Part shown: piece after piece, positions 33,386-42,716 of the stretch
How positions within the stretch are numbered: position 1 is the stretch's first letter
Layout of the letters: each line of letters starts with the position of its first letter
Assembly (NCBI RefSeq): GCF_002899675.1
Contig: NZ_PKUU01000027.1
Span: forward strand, 37,688 to 101,687
DNA from: Clostridium sp. chh4-2
GTDB lineage: Bacteria; Bacillota; Clostridia; Lachnospirales; Lachnospiraceae
Length of the DNA stretch: 64,000 nt
Direction: 5' to 3'
The notes under the pieces: model-generated
Databases searched by the model: none
Told to the model about the DNA's origin: nothing
What the model saw: the letters and a program-made list of their open reading frames with translations, nothing else
Position numbers and translations under genes: made by a program

Positions 33386-34657
33386 ATGAGAAGATTTGTT
33401 AGTGTGGGTTTAGCAGCTGTAATGGCGGCTTCCCTGACAGCGTGCGGCGGATCTAAGACAGAGACCCCGGCGACTGAAGCAAAGACAGAGACAAGCGCAG
33501 CAAAAGAAGCAAAAACAGAGGCAGAGAAAAAAGAAGCTGACACAACAGAAGCAGCAAAGGCTGAAGGCGAGACAGCGGCGGCTACAGGCGAAGGCGGAGT
33601 TTTCAAGATCGGCGGAATCGGACCTATCACAGGTGATGCGGCTATCTACGGTTTAGCAGTAAAGAATGCGGCTGAACTGGCTGTAAAAGAGATCAATGAA
33701 AACGGCGGAATCAATGGAATGACCGTAAGTTTCGATTTCCAGGATGACGAAAGTGATACAGAGAAATCCGTAAACGCTTATAATAAATTAAAAGACGACG
33801 GCATGCAGGTACTTATGGGAACTGTTACCACGAACCCATGTATCGCAGTTGCAGCAGAGACGAAAAACGATAATATGTTCCAGCTGACTCCATCCGGATC
33901 TGCTGTAGAATGTATTCAGAATGACAACGCATTCCGTATCTGTTTCTCAGATCCTAACCAGGGTATTGCATCCGCTCAGTATATCGGCGAAAACAAACTG
34001 GCTACAAAAGTAGCTGTTATTTATGACAGCTCCAGCGTATATTCATCAGGAATTTATGCAAAATTCAATGAAGAAGCAGCTAATCAGGGAATCGAAGTTG
34101 TATCCGCGGAAGCATTTACCGCTGACAGCAAGACAGACTTCACCGTACAGCTTCAAAAGGCAAAAGATGCAGGCGCTGAACTTGTATTCCTTCCAATCTA
34201 TTATTCAGAAGCAGCTCTTATCTTAACACAGGCAAACACCATGGGCTATGCTCCTATTTTCTTTGGATGTGACGGTTTAGACGGTATCTTAACTGTTGAT
34301 AACTTTGACACCGCTTTGGCAGAAGGCGTTATGCTGTTAACACCATTCGCAGCCGATGCTCAGGATGAAGCAACTCAGAATTTTGTAAATGCTTATAAAG
34401 AAGCTTACGGCGAGATTCCGAACCAGTTCGCAGCCGATTCCTATGATGCTATCTACACAATTAAAGCAGCAGCAGAAAAAGGCGGAGTAACTGCTGATAT
34501 GAGCGTATCCGATATCTGTGAAGCGATAAAGGCTGCTATGACAGAGATTACTGTTGACGGTCTGACCGGTGAAGGAATTACATGGTCTGCAGACGGAGAA
34601 CCTTCCAAGGCTCCTAAGGCTGTTAAGATCGTAGACGGTGCTTACACTGCACAGTAA
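33386..34657 (+). CDS. livJ: Branched-chain amino acid ABC transporter substrate-binding lipoprotein
   Basis: 423 residues. Lipobox LTAC in MAASLTACGGS, then an Ala/Glu/Lys-rich linker to about residue 70, then a Peripla_BP_6 domain: FKIGGIGPITGDAAIYGLAVKN, NELAVKEINENGGINGM-type helix and TPSGSAVECIQNDNAFRICFSD. It should bind Leu/Ile/Val or related ligands outside the membrane. AGGAGG precedes the ATG. A terminator separates it from the permease genes, so it may be expressed at higher level. Confidence 0.93.
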   Translation: MRRFVSVGLAAVMAASLTACGGSKTETPATEAKTETSAAKEAKTEAEKKEADTTEAAKAEGETAAATGEGGVFKIGGIGPITGDAAIYGLAVKNAAELAVKEINENGGINGMTVSFDFQDDESDTEKSVNAYNKLKDDGMQVLMGTVTTNPCIAVAAETKNDNMFQLTPSGSAVECIQNDNAFRICFSDPNQGIASAQYIGENKLATKVAVIYDSSSVYSSGIYAKFNEEAANQGIEVVSAEAFTADSKTDFTVQLQKAKDAGAELVFLPIYYSEAALILTQANTMGYAPIFFGCDGLDGILTVDNFDTALAEGVMLLTPFAADAQDEATQNFVNAYKEAYGEIPNQFAADSYDAIYTIKAAAEKGGVTADMSVSDICEAIKAAMTEITVDGLTGEGITWSADGEPSKAPKAVKIVDGAYTAQ

Positions 34658-34713
34658 TTTAATATTGTGAGAGACAAGCCGAGTAATCGACATCAGTCTT
34701 TTATCTGTTTTTT

Positions 34714-34757
34714 AACGGGTATTGTGGCAATTGCGCTTTCAATACCCGTTTTTGTTT
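34714..34757 (+). terminator. Terminator after livJ
   Basis: AACGGGTATTG, a 15-base loop, CAATACCCGTTTTTGTTT. It probably limits read-through into livHMGF. Confidence 0.82.
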
Positions 34758-34869
34758 AACGGGCTTCTTTTTACAAAAAAAGATTGTATTGGCTAGTTTC
34801 CTATGATATAATTCCTCACATATGGTTTTTCCGTAAGTATTTACAAATAAACTAAAGAGGTGTTTTCTT

Positions 34870-35751
34870 ATGAGCTTTATTTCCTATTTTATCAACGGTG
34901 TCAGTCTTGGAAGTGTATACGCCTTGATTGCATTGGGATATACCATGGTATATGGTATTGCCAAGATGCTGAATTTCGCCCATGGCGATGTAATTATGAT
35001 AGGCGGTTATGTTACTTTTATTACGGTCAGCACAATGGGACTTCCTCCTGTGGTTGGAATTCTATTGGCTGTTGTTATATGTACGGCGTTGGGAATGACC
35101 ATTGAAAGGGTGGCTTACAAGCCTCTTCGTATGGCGTCTCCATTAGCCGTTTTGATCACCGCAATCGGTGTCAGTTATCTGCTTCAGAATATTGCTCTTT
35201 TGATTTTTGGGGCGGGAACCAAGTCCTTTACTTCTGTTGTAAAGATTGCTCCGCTGAAACTTGCAGGAGGTCAGCTCAGCATTTCCGGAGAAACCATAGT
35301 CACAATCATTACATGCGTGATCATTATGGTGGTATTGACCACCTTTATTAAAAAGACGAAAGCGGGGCAGGCCATGCTTGCCGTTTCCGAAGATAAGGGA
35401 GCAGCGCAGCTGATGGGGATCAATGTAAACGGAACCATTGCGCTCACGTTTGCAATCGGTTCGGCCCTTGCCGCAATCGCGGGCGTGCTTTTATGTTCCG
35501 CATACCCGTCTTTATCTCCATATACCGGGGCTATGCCTGGTATTAAGGCTTTCGTGGCAGCTGTATTCGGAGGAATCGGTTCAATTCCGGGTGCATTTAT
35601 CGGGGGGCTTCTGCTCGGTATTATTGAGAACTTAAGCAAAGCATACATTTCATCACAGATGGCGGATGCGATTGTTTTTGCAGTGCTGATTGTAGTGCTG
35701 TTAGTGCGTCCAACCGGTCTTCTGGGTAAGAAAATGAATGAAAAGGTTTAA
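34870..35751 (+). CDS. livH: Branched-chain amino acid ABC transporter permease LivH
   Basis: 293 residues, about eight membrane helices. The signature MVYGIAKMLNFAHGDVIMIGGY near the N-terminus and the loop AAAVFGGIGSIPGAFIGGLLLG are typical. AAAGAGG precedes the ATG. Confidence 0.95.
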   Translation: MSFISYFINGVSLGSVYALIALGYTMVYGIAKMLNFAHGDVIMIGGYVTFITVSTMGLPPVVGILLAVVICTALGMTIERVAYKPLRMASPLAVLITAIGVSYLLQNIALLIFGAGTKSFTSVVKIAPLKLAGGQLSISGETIVTIITCVIIMVVLTTFIKKTKAGQAMLAVSEDKGAAQLMGINVNGTIALTFAIGSALAAIAGVLLCSAYPSLSPYTGAMPGIKAFVAAVFGGIGSIPGAFIGGLLLGIIENLSKAYISSQMADAIVFAVLIVVLLVRPTGLLGKKMNEKV

Positions 35752-35761
35752 GGTGGCTGGT

Positions 35762-36847
35762 ATGGAAAAGAATAAGAAAAAATCAATCAGTAAAATAACA
35801 AAAGCCAATATGATTACATATGCAATTGTAATCGCGGCTTATCTAATTATGGAACTTATGGTAAAGTCGGGCAATATATCAAGCCTGTTAAAAGGCCAGC
35901 TTGTACCGATCTGTTACTATGTAATTTTAGCGGTTTCCCTGAACCTGACCGTAGGCATTCTGGGAGAATTGAGCTTGGGACATGCAGGGTTTATGTGCGT
36001 CGGCGCATTTGCCAGCTCTTTATTTTCCATCTGTATGGTGGAAGTGATTCCTGTTACGGCAGTCCGTTTTACTCTGGCTCTGTTAATCGGTGCGGCCAGT
36101 GCGGCGGTGGCGGGAATTATCGTCGGCATCCCCGTTTTAAGGCTTAAAGGGGACTATCTGGCGATTGTTACCCTGGCTTTCGGCGAGATTATTAAGAATA
36201 TTGTCAATGTAATTTATCTTGGAAAGGACAGCAGCGGACTTCATTTTTCCATGAAGAGCGCCATCGAACTGAAGATGCAGGCGGATGGCAAGGTGCTGAT
36301 CAACGGTGCGCAGGGAATTACCGGCACGCCTAAGGACGCCAATTTTACCATCGGTTTTGTGCTGATCCTGATTACATTGTTTATCGTATTGAATCTGATC
36401 CATTCCCGTTCCGGACGGGCCATTATGGCCATTCGTGACAACCGGATTGCGGCGGAATCCATCGGAATCAATATTACGAAATACAAGCTGATGGCATTTA
36501 CCATTTCAGCAGCCCTTGCAGGTGCGGCGGGCGTTTTATATTCCCATAACCTGTCCACCCTGTCGGCCACTCAGAAGAACTTTGGCTATAACCAGTCCAT
36601 TATGATTCTGGTATTCGTCGTTTTGGGAGGCATCGGCAACATCAGAGGATCGATTATCGCTGCGATTGCGCTTACCTTGCTCCCTGAGCTTTTAAGAGGG
36701 CTCAACAGCTACCGCATGCTGATCTATGCGATTGTTCTGATTGTTATGATGATTTTCAACTGGAGTCCGGCAATTATTGACTTTAGAAAACGCCATTCCC
36801 TGAAACAGATGTTTGGGAATAAAGCGCCGGCAAAGGAGGGCAAATAA
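35762..36847 (+). CDS. livM: Branched-chain amino acid ABC transporter permease LivM
   Basis: 361 residues, about eight to ten membrane helices. LivM marks are GELSLGHAGFMCVGAF, RLKGDYLAIVTLAFGEI and VVLGGIGNIRGSIIAA. I chose ATG 35762 (MEKNKKKS) with AAGGTGG upstream; an earlier ATG at 35738 overlaps livH. Confidence 0.95.
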   Translation: MEKNKKKSISKITKANMITYAIVIAAYLIMELMVKSGNISSLLKGQLVPICYYVILAVSLNLTVGILGELSLGHAGFMCVGAFASSLFSICMVEVIPVTAVRFTLALLIGAASAAVAGIIVGIPVLRLKGDYLAIVTLAFGEIIKNIVNVIYLGKDSSGLHFSMKSAIELKMQADGKVLINGAQGITGTPKDANFTIGFVLILITLFIVLNLIHSRSGRAIMAIRDNRIAAESIGINITKYKLMAFTISAALAGAAGVLYSHNLSTLSATQKNFGYNQSIMILVFVVLGGIGNIRGSIIAAIALTLLPELLRGLNSYRMLIYAIVLIVMMIFNWSPAIIDFRKRHSLKQMFGNKAPAKEGK

Positions 36848-36849
36848 TT

Positions 36850-37608
36850 ATGGCTCTTTTGGAAGTGAGTAATTTAGGAATTTCATTCGGCGGCTTAAAG
36901 GCGGTCGACGGATTCAATATAGAGATTAAAAAAGGCCAGATGTATGGCTTGATCGGCCCTAACGGCGCCGGTAAAACTACGGTTTTTAACCTTCTTACGG
37001 GCGTTTATAAACCGAATATGGGCACCATCGTCCTGGATGGAAAGAATATTACAGGGCGTAAAACGATCGATATCAACAAAGCCGGAATTGCGAGAACATT
37101 CCAGAATATCCGTCTGTTTAAAGAATTAACCGTACTGGATAACGTAAAAGCCGGACTTCATAACCATAATGTTTACTCTACCATAGAAGGAATTTTCCGC
37201 CTTCCCAGATATTTTGCTGTGGAAAAGGCCATGGATGAGAAAGCGATGGAACTTTTGAAGGTGTTCAGCCTGGATGGAGAAGCCGATTATCAGGCGGCTA
37301 ACCTCCCTTACGGCAAACAGAGAAAATTAGAGATTGCCAGAGCGCTGGCTACCGATCCGAAACTGCTTCTTTTGGATGAACCGGCTGCGGGCATGAACCC
37401 CAATGAGACAAAGGAACTTATGGACACCATTCGTTTTGTCCGCGATAAATTTGATATGACTATTCTGCTGATTGAGCATGATATGAAACTGGTTTCCGGC
37501 ATCTGTGAAGAGCTGACCGTGCTGAATTTCGGCCAGGTTCTCGCTCAGGGAGAGACCAGCAAAGTACTGAATGATCCTCAGGTTATCACAGCATATCTGG
37601 GTGAATAG
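36850..37608 (+). CDS. livG: Branched-chain amino acid ABC transporter ATPase LivG
   Basis: 252 residues. Walker A GPNGAGKTT, family-specific ARTFQNIRLFKELTVLDNV, signature region LPYGKQRKLEIARAL, Walker B LLLLDEPAAGMNP. The signature is YGKQ in place of SGGQ, as usual for LivG. It starts 2 bp after livM. Confidence 0.96.
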   Translation: MALLEVSNLGISFGGLKAVDGFNIEIKKGQMYGLIGPNGAGKTTVFNLLTGVYKPNMGTIVLDGKNITGRKTIDINKAGIARTFQNIRLFKELTVLDNVKAGLHNHNVYSTIEGIFRLPRYFAVEKAMDEKAMELLKVFSLDGEADYQAANLPYGKQRKLEIARALATDPKLLLLDEPAAGMNPNETKELMDTIRFVRDKFDMTILLIEHDMKLVSGICEELTVLNFGQVLAQGETSKVLNDPQVITAYLGE

Positions 37609-37620
37609 GAGGAAGAAGTT

Positions 37621-38331
37621 ATGGCTATGCTTGAAATAAAAGATCTGGAAGTGTATTATGGCGTGATTCAGGCCATAAAAGGAATCTCTTTTCAGGTTGA
37701 TGAAGGGGAGATCGTCGCATTGATCGGCGCCAACGGAGCCGGAAAAACCACGATTCTTCACACGATTACAGGGCTGATTCCTTCTGCCGCAGGAACCATT
37801 CATTTTGAAGGACAGAACATTACGAAAACGCCTGGATATAAGATCGTATCCATGGGAATGGCCCATGTTCCGGAGGGACGCCGTGTGTTTGCGCAGCTGT
37901 CTGTACTGGAAAACTTAAAGTTAGGCGCTTATACCAGAAATGATAAAAAAGAGATGGAAGAGACTCTGGAACGAATCTATAAACGGTTCCCCCGTTTGGA
38001 AGAGAGAAAGAACCAGCTGTCGGGAACCTTATCAGGAGGGGAACAGCAGATGCTGGCCATGGGCCGCGCCCTGATGTCCCACCCGAAACTGATCGTCATG
38101 GACGAGCCGTCCATGGGGCTCTCGCCGATCTATGTCAATGAGATTTTTGATATTATCAAAGAGATTAACGATGGCGGAACAACGGTTCTTTTGGTAGAAC
38201 AGAACGCTAAAAAAGCCCTTTCTATTGCCCATAAAGCATACGTTTTGGAAACAGGTAACATCGTGTTAAACGGCGACGCCAAGGAGCTGATGAATAACGA
38301 TTCTGTGAAGAAAGCGTATTTAAGTGAATAA
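37621..38331 (+). CDS. livF: Branched-chain amino acid ABC transporter ATPase LivF
   Basis: 236 residues. Walker A GANGAGKTT, HVPEGRRVFAQLSVLENL typical of LivF, signature LSGGEQQMLAMGRAL, Walker B LIVMDEPSMGLSP. It completes livJHMGF. The operon sits between gpsA and spoIVA, two genes that are near neighbours in Bacillus. Confidence 0.96.
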   Translation: MAMLEIKDLEVYYGVIQAIKGISFQVDEGEIVALIGANGAGKTTILHTITGLIPSAAGTIHFEGQNITKTPGYKIVSMGMAHVPEGRRVFAQLSVLENLKLGAYTRNDKKEMEETLERIYKRFPRLEERKNQLSGTLSGGEQQMLAMGRALMSHPKLIVMDEPSMGLSPIYVNEIFDIIKEINDGGTTVLLVEQNAKKALSIAHKAYVLETGNIVLNGDAKELMNNDSVKKAYLSE

Positions 38332-38345
38332 GTGATGGATTTTTC

Positions 38346-38395
38346 CACTCCCCCATGATAAAATATTGGTATAGATCAATGTTCAGAGGGGAGTG
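38346..38395 (+). promoter_or_regulatory. Hairpin after livF whose 3' arm contains the ribosome site of the next gene
   Basis: CACTCCCC at 38346-38353 pairs with GGGGAGTG at 38388-38395, followed by ATTTTTTTG. It looks like a long-loop terminator of liv, but the GGGGAG of the 3' arm is also the ribosome site of the HD gene and the T-run ends at its start codon. Read-through RNA should be poorly translated. Confidence 0.55.
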
Positions 38396-38401
38396 ATTTT
38401 T

Positions 38402-38818
38402 TTGCTTGACAGAGCCATAGAAATTGCCAGTACAGCGCTTGAGGGTATGAAAGATCCTGATGGAAATTCTTATCTGGATCATGCGCTGCGTGTAATGGAG
38501 AAGATGGATACAGAAGATGAAAAGATTGTAGCAGTGCTTCATGACGTGATCGAAGACACCGAACTTACATTAGGAGAACTTGCAGAGGAAGGTTTTAGCC
38601 GGCGTGTGCTGGACTCTATTGAACAGCTGACAAAACGCAGAGATGTCACATATTACGATTATATTGATGATATCAGCGGTACGGAACTGGCGTCAAAGGT
38701 GAAAATCGCAGAAATTGAGGACAATAAAGACATTGCCCGGGTGAAGAAGATGTCTTTCCAAACCTATTCAATTGATGAACGGGCAAGACGTTCTTTGAAA
38801 ATTCTGCGGGGAGAGTAA
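38402..38818 (+). CDS. Small HD-domain protein, RelA/SpoT hydrolase-like
   Basis: 138 residues. The HD motif set is visible: SYLDHALRVMEK, then VAVLHDVIEDTELTLGEL (HD...D) and a late KIAEIEDNKDI. This resembles the pppGpp hydrolase half of RelA/SpoT without a synthetase or regulatory domain, so it may be a stand-alone metal-dependent phosphohydrolase. I take TTG 38402 as the start because GGGGAG lies 8 bp upstream; the GTG at 38393 overlaps that site. Confidence 0.78.
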   Translation: MLDRAIEIASTALEGMKDPDGNSYLDHALRVMEKMDTEDEKIVAVLHDVIEDTELTLGELAEEGFSRRVLDSIEQLTKRRDVTYYDYIDDISGTELASKVKIAEIEDNKDIARVKKMSFQTYSIDERARRSLKILRGE

Positions 38819-38828
38819 AAACCTGATT

Positions 38829-38857
38829 ACATAAAGAAATACCCCCATGCATATACT
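38829..38857 (+). promoter_or_regulatory. Possible sigma-E promoter of spoIVA
   Basis: ACATAAA, 14-bp spacer, CATATACT, which matches 7 of 8 positions of the sigma-E -10 CATACANT. spoIVA is a sigma-E gene in Bacillus. Transcription would start inside the hairpin loop, removing its left arm. Confidence 0.4.
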
Positions 38858-38912
38858 GTATCAGCACAGCATGCTTGTAACAGCGGCTAATAAAGTATAG
38901 CAGGGGGTATTT
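38837..38912 (+). promoter_or_regulatory. Hairpin upstream of spoIVA that includes its ribosome site
   Basis: AAATACCCCC at 38837-38846 pairs with GGGGGTATTT at 38903-38912, extended inward by GCATATACT / AGTATAGC. TTTTT follows, then the spoIVA ATG. The GGGGG of the right arm is the ribosome site. Long read-through RNA from the HD gene would hide it; RNA started in the loop would not. Confidence 0.6.
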
Positions 38913-38914
38913 TT

Positions 38915-40390
38915 ATGGATAATTATAATGTATACAAAGACATTGAAGCCAGAACAAAAGGTGAAATCTACATAGGAGTAGTCGGCCCGGTAAGGACGGG
39001 AAAATCCACGTTTATCAAGCGGTTTATGGAGCTCATGGTGCTGCCGGATATTGAGGATGAGCATCAGATGGCCCGTACCAGGGATGAACTGCCGCAAAGC
39101 GCCGCCGGAAAGACCATCATGACCACGGAACCCAAGTTCATACCAAAGGAAGCGGCGCTTATTAAGCTGGATGATGGAATTCAGGCCAAGGTCAGGCTGA
39201 TTGACTGCGTGGGATTCATGGTGGAAGGAGCAGCCGGACATATTGAAAATGATACGGAGCGCCTTGTAAAAACGCCGTGGTTTGATTATGAAATTCCGTT
39301 TACAAAAGCGGCGGAGATCGGAACCAGGAAGGTGATCAACGACCATTCCACTATCGGAATTGTGGTCACAACCGATGGTTCCATCGGGGAGTTAAAACGT
39401 CCCAATTACATATCCGCAGAAGAAAAAACGGTTCAGGAATTAAAATCTCTTGGAAAGCCGTTTATTCTTCTGCTGAATTCTTTGAAACCTTATTCAGATG
39501 AAACTGCTGCGCTGGCAAAGGAATTGACGGAAAAGTATCAGGTTGCTGTGCTGCCGGTAAACTGTGAACAGCTGAAAAAGGATGATATCTACCATATTTT
39601 AGACCGGGTATTAAAAGAATTCCCTGTGACGGAACTGGATTTTTACATTCCGAAATGGCTGGAGATTCTGCCTGCATCCCACTGGCTGAAGAGTCAGGTG
39701 ATCCAAACGGTCAGGGACGTTATGAAAAAGGTTTCCCACATGAAGGATGTCAGCCGCGAGGTGCTGGTGCCGTCTTCCGAAGCGGTCAAAGGGCTGAAGC
39801 TTCAGAATATGGAGATGGCGGACGGAAGCGTTTCCGTGGGCGTGGATGTGGATGACAGCTACTATTATCAGATTCTCAGCGATTATGTGGGCATTCCGAT
39901 TGAAGGGGAATACCAGCTGATGCAGACTCTTTCCAATTTAGCCAGAATGCAGTCCGAATATGAAAAAGTGCAGAATGCCATGAACCAGGTACGGTTAAAA
40001 GGATATGGAGTGGTGACTCCGGACCGCTCGGAAATCATGCTGGATGAACCTCAGGTGATTAAACACGGCAATAAATACGGAGTGAAGATGAAGGCGGAAG
40101 CGCCGTCCATCAATATGATTAAAGCCCATATTGAGACGGAAATCGCGCCGATCGTGGGAAGCGAACAGCAGGCGGAAGATCTGATCGCCTATATCAAACA
40201 GAACGCCAAGGAAAGCGACGAGGGAATCTGGAGCACCAACATTTTTGGAAAATCCATTGAACAGATTGTGGAGGACGGAATCCAGGCGAAAGTTTCTCAG
40301 ATGACGGAAGACTGCCAGATGAAGCTGCAGGATACGCTGCAGAAAATAATTAACGACAGCAATGGCGGTATGATTTGCATAATCATATAA
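38915..40390 (+). CDS. spoIVA: Stage IV sporulation protein A
   Basis: 491 residues, full length. The N-terminal ATPase domain has Walker A GPVRTGKST and the SpoIVA-specific ELPQSAAGKTIMTTEPKFIP; the C-terminus ends NGGMICIII, part of the membrane/SpoVM-directed tail. SpoIVA polymerises with ATP hydrolysis to form the basement layer of the spore coat. Its presence shows the organism is a spore former. GGGGG at 7 bp spacing precedes the ATG. Confidence 0.97.
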   Translation: MDNYNVYKDIEARTKGEIYIGVVGPVRTGKSTFIKRFMELMVLPDIEDEHQMARTRDELPQSAAGKTIMTTEPKFIPKEAALIKLDDGIQAKVRLIDCVGFMVEGAAGHIENDTERLVKTPWFDYEIPFTKAAEIGTRKVINDHSTIGIVVTTDGSIGELKRPNYISAEEKTVQELKSLGKPFILLLNSLKPYSDETAALAKELTEKYQVAVLPVNCEQLKKDDIYHILDRVLKEFPVTELDFYIPKWLEILPASHWLKSQVIQTVRDVMKKVSHMKDVSREVLVPSSEAVKGLKLQNMEMADGSVSVGVDVDDSYYYQILSDYVGIPIEGEYQLMQTLSNLARMQSEYEKVQNAMNQVRLKGYGVVTPDRSEIMLDEPQVIKHGNKYGVKMKAEAPSINMIKAHIETEIAPIVGSEQQAEDLIAYIKQNAKESDEGIWSTNIFGKSIEQIVEDGIQAKVSQMTEDCQMKLQDTLQKIINDSNGGMICIII

Positions 40391-40439
40391 TTCAGTGTTA
40401 TAATGAATTCATACAACAAAAGACATAGGAGGGGATTCT

Positions 40440-42041
40440 ATGAAGCTTACATTTATAGGGGCAGATCATGAGGTAACCGGGAGCTGTCATTGTTTGGAAA
40501 CAGAACATGCCAATATTCTGGTAGACTATGGTATGGAACAGGGTGTAAACGTTTATGAGAATGCGGAACTGCCGGTGGGATATTCGGAGATCGATTATGT
40601 GCTTCTCACACATGCGCATATCGATCATGCCGGACTGCTGCCGCTGCTTTATGCGAGAGGGTTCCGCGGTAAGGTGATAACAACGGTTGCAACCGGAGAT
40701 TTGTGTACGATTATGTTAAAAGACAGCGCCCATATTCAGGAGATGGAGGCTGAATGGAAAAACCGGAAGGCTCGAAGAGCCGGAAGTCCGGAGGTTCCTC
40801 CTCTTTATGAGATGAATGATGCATTGGGAGTGCTGCAGCATTTTGAAACTTATGAGTATGATGACCTGGTGGACCTGGTGGAAGGCGTCAGAATCCGTTT
40901 TACGGACGCAGGCCATCTGTTTGGTTCCGCATCGATTGAGGTATGGGTTACGGAAGGCGATGTTACCAAAAAGATCGTATTTTCCGGAGATATCGGCAAT
41001 TTTAATAAGCCGCTGATCCGCGATCCTCAATATATAAAAGAGGCGGATTATGTGATCATGGAATGCACATACGGCGACCGAAATCATGTCCATACCAAGG
41101 ATCACGTCACGGAACTGACTCGGATCATTCAGGAAACCCTGGACCGTGGAGGCAATGTGGTGATTCCTGCTTTTGCGGTAGGCCGTACTCAGGAACTTTT
41201 GTATTTCCTGAGAAAGATCAAGCTGAACCATATGATTCACGGCCATGATAATTTTGAAGTGTATGTGGATAGCCCTCTGGCTGTGGAGGCAACTCATGTA
41301 TTTAAAGAGAATCTGATGCGCTGCTATGATGAAGAGACGAAACAGCTGGTGGAGATGGGGATCAACCCGATTTCCTTCCCAGGACTGAAACTGTCGATTA
41401 CCAGCGACGAATCTAAGAATATCAACTTTGATACGAAGCCAAAGGTGATTATTTCCGCATCCGGCATGTGCGACGCAGGCCGTATCCGCCATCATTTAAA
41501 ACACAACTTATGGAGGAAAGAATGTACCATCGTATTCGCAGGATATCAGGCGGTGGGCACGCTGGGACGCAGCCTGATGGACGGAAGCCGGGAAGTGAAG
41601 CTGTTCGGCGAGACCATTGAGGTGGAGGCCCATATAGAATCGTTAGAGGGCATCAGCGGCCATGCGGACAGGGATGGGCTGCTGGCATGGATCAATGCCT
41701 ATGAAAAAAAGCCTCAGCAGGTATTTGCCGTACATGGTGACGACGCAGTCTGCGACATCTTTGTGAGAACCTTGAAAGAAGAGTATGGATTTAATGCCGC
41801 GGCTCCGTTCAGCGGCTCCAGCTATAACCTTCTGGAAGGCAGATGGATCACCGTTACCAAGGGCATTCCGGTGAACAAGGAGCTGGCAGTTGTGAGAAAG
41901 GCAGCCGGAGTCTTTGCACGGCTGGTTGCAGCCGGGGACCGCCTGCGCCAGGTGATTCTGCGCAATGAAGGCGGAGCCAATAAGGATCTGGCAAAATTTG
42001 CGGATCAAATTAATGCATTATGTGATAAATGGGACAGATAA
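40440..42041 (+). CDS. Metallo-beta-lactamase/beta-CASP ribonuclease (CPSF-like)
   Basis: 533 residues. MBL motif LLTHAHIDHAG, later DAGHLFGSASIE and SGDIGNFNKP, then the beta-CASP part with IPAFAVGRTQELLYFL, VIISASGMCDAGRIRHHL and ISGHADRDGLLAW (RMMBL-type). This is the bacterial CPSF73/YsH1-like nuclease family. RNA is the likely substrate. It differs from RNase J, which lacks the ISASGMC pattern. AGGAGG precedes the ATG. Confidence 0.9.
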   Translation: MKLTFIGADHEVTGSCHCLETEHANILVDYGMEQGVNVYENAELPVGYSEIDYVLLTHAHIDHAGLLPLLYARGFRGKVITTVATGDLCTIMLKDSAHIQEMEAEWKNRKARRAGSPEVPPLYEMNDALGVLQHFETYEYDDLVDLVEGVRIRFTDAGHLFGSASIEVWVTEGDVTKKIVFSGDIGNFNKPLIRDPQYIKEADYVIMECTYGDRNHVHTKDHVTELTRIIQETLDRGGNVVIPAFAVGRTQELLYFLRKIKLNHMIHGHDNFEVYVDSPLAVEATHVFKENLMRCYDEETKQLVEMGINPISFPGLKLSITSDESKNINFDTKPKVIISASGMCDAGRIRHHLKHNLWRKECTIVFAGYQAVGTLGRSLMDGSREVKLFGETIEVEAHIESLEGISGHADRDGLLAWINAYEKKPQQVFAVHGDDAVCDIFVRTLKEEYGFNAAAPFSGSSYNLLEGRWITVTKGIPVNKELAVVRKAAGVFARLVAAGDRLRQVILRNEGGANKDLAKFADQINALCDKWDR

Positions 42042-42054
42042 GGAGACAGAAGCA

Positions 42055-42537
42055 ATGACAAAAGTACAGTTATATACAGACGGATCAGCCAGAGGAAACC
42101 CAGACGGGCCGGGCGGCTATGGAGCCGTGCTTCAATTTATGGACAGCAAAGGCCAGACCCACGAAAAGGTCATGGCGGGCGGATATAAAAAGACGACCAA
42201 CAACCGGATGGAACTGATGGCCGCGATTGTAGGCTTGGAGGCGTTAAACCGGCCCTGTCAGGTAGAACTGTATTCGGATTCCAAATATCTGACGGATGCA
42301 TTTAACCAAGGGTGGATTGATAACTGGATCAAGAATAACTGGAAGCGTGGAAAGAGCGGTCCGGTGAAGAACATCGATCTGTGGGAGCGGCTTTTAAAAG
42401 CAAAAGAACCTCATGATGTGAAATTTTTATGGGTCAAAGGACATGCAGGCCATCCGCAGAATGAACGGTGCGATTTACTGGCCACAAGCGCTGCCGACGG
42501 AGACAATCTCATGACAGATACCGGGCTGTCCGTTTAA
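42055..42537 (+). CDS. rnhA: Ribonuclease HI
   Basis: 160 residues. Catalytic residues are all present: YTDGSARGNPDGPGG (Asp), RMELMAAI (Glu), YSDSKYLTDAF (Asp) and a final Asp in ERCDLLA. It degrades RNA in RNA-DNA hybrids. ATG 42055 has AAGGAGA upstream; an in-frame extension to 41965 overlaps the previous gene and has no site. Confidence 0.94.
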   Translation: MTKVQLYTDGSARGNPDGPGGYGAVLQFMDSKGQTHEKVMAGGYKKTTNNRMELMAAIVGLEALNRPCQVELYSDSKYLTDAFNQGWIDNWIKNNWKRGKSGPVKNIDLWERLLKAKEPHDVKFLWVKGHAGHPQNERCDLLATSAADGDNLMTDTGLSV

Positions 42538-42716
42538 TCATTAAATTAATCTTACAAAATATTACTAATTGTGGTTTTCTATTCCTTTTCATCCTGTTTT
42601 GTGTTATTTTTAAAATGAAAATAATGGAGTTCATGAAAACTGCAGATCATAAAGCGGGCAGGAACTCACTGCAGAAACCACAGGTTTTCTGTAATAGGTA
42701 AGAAGGGAGAATTCCC

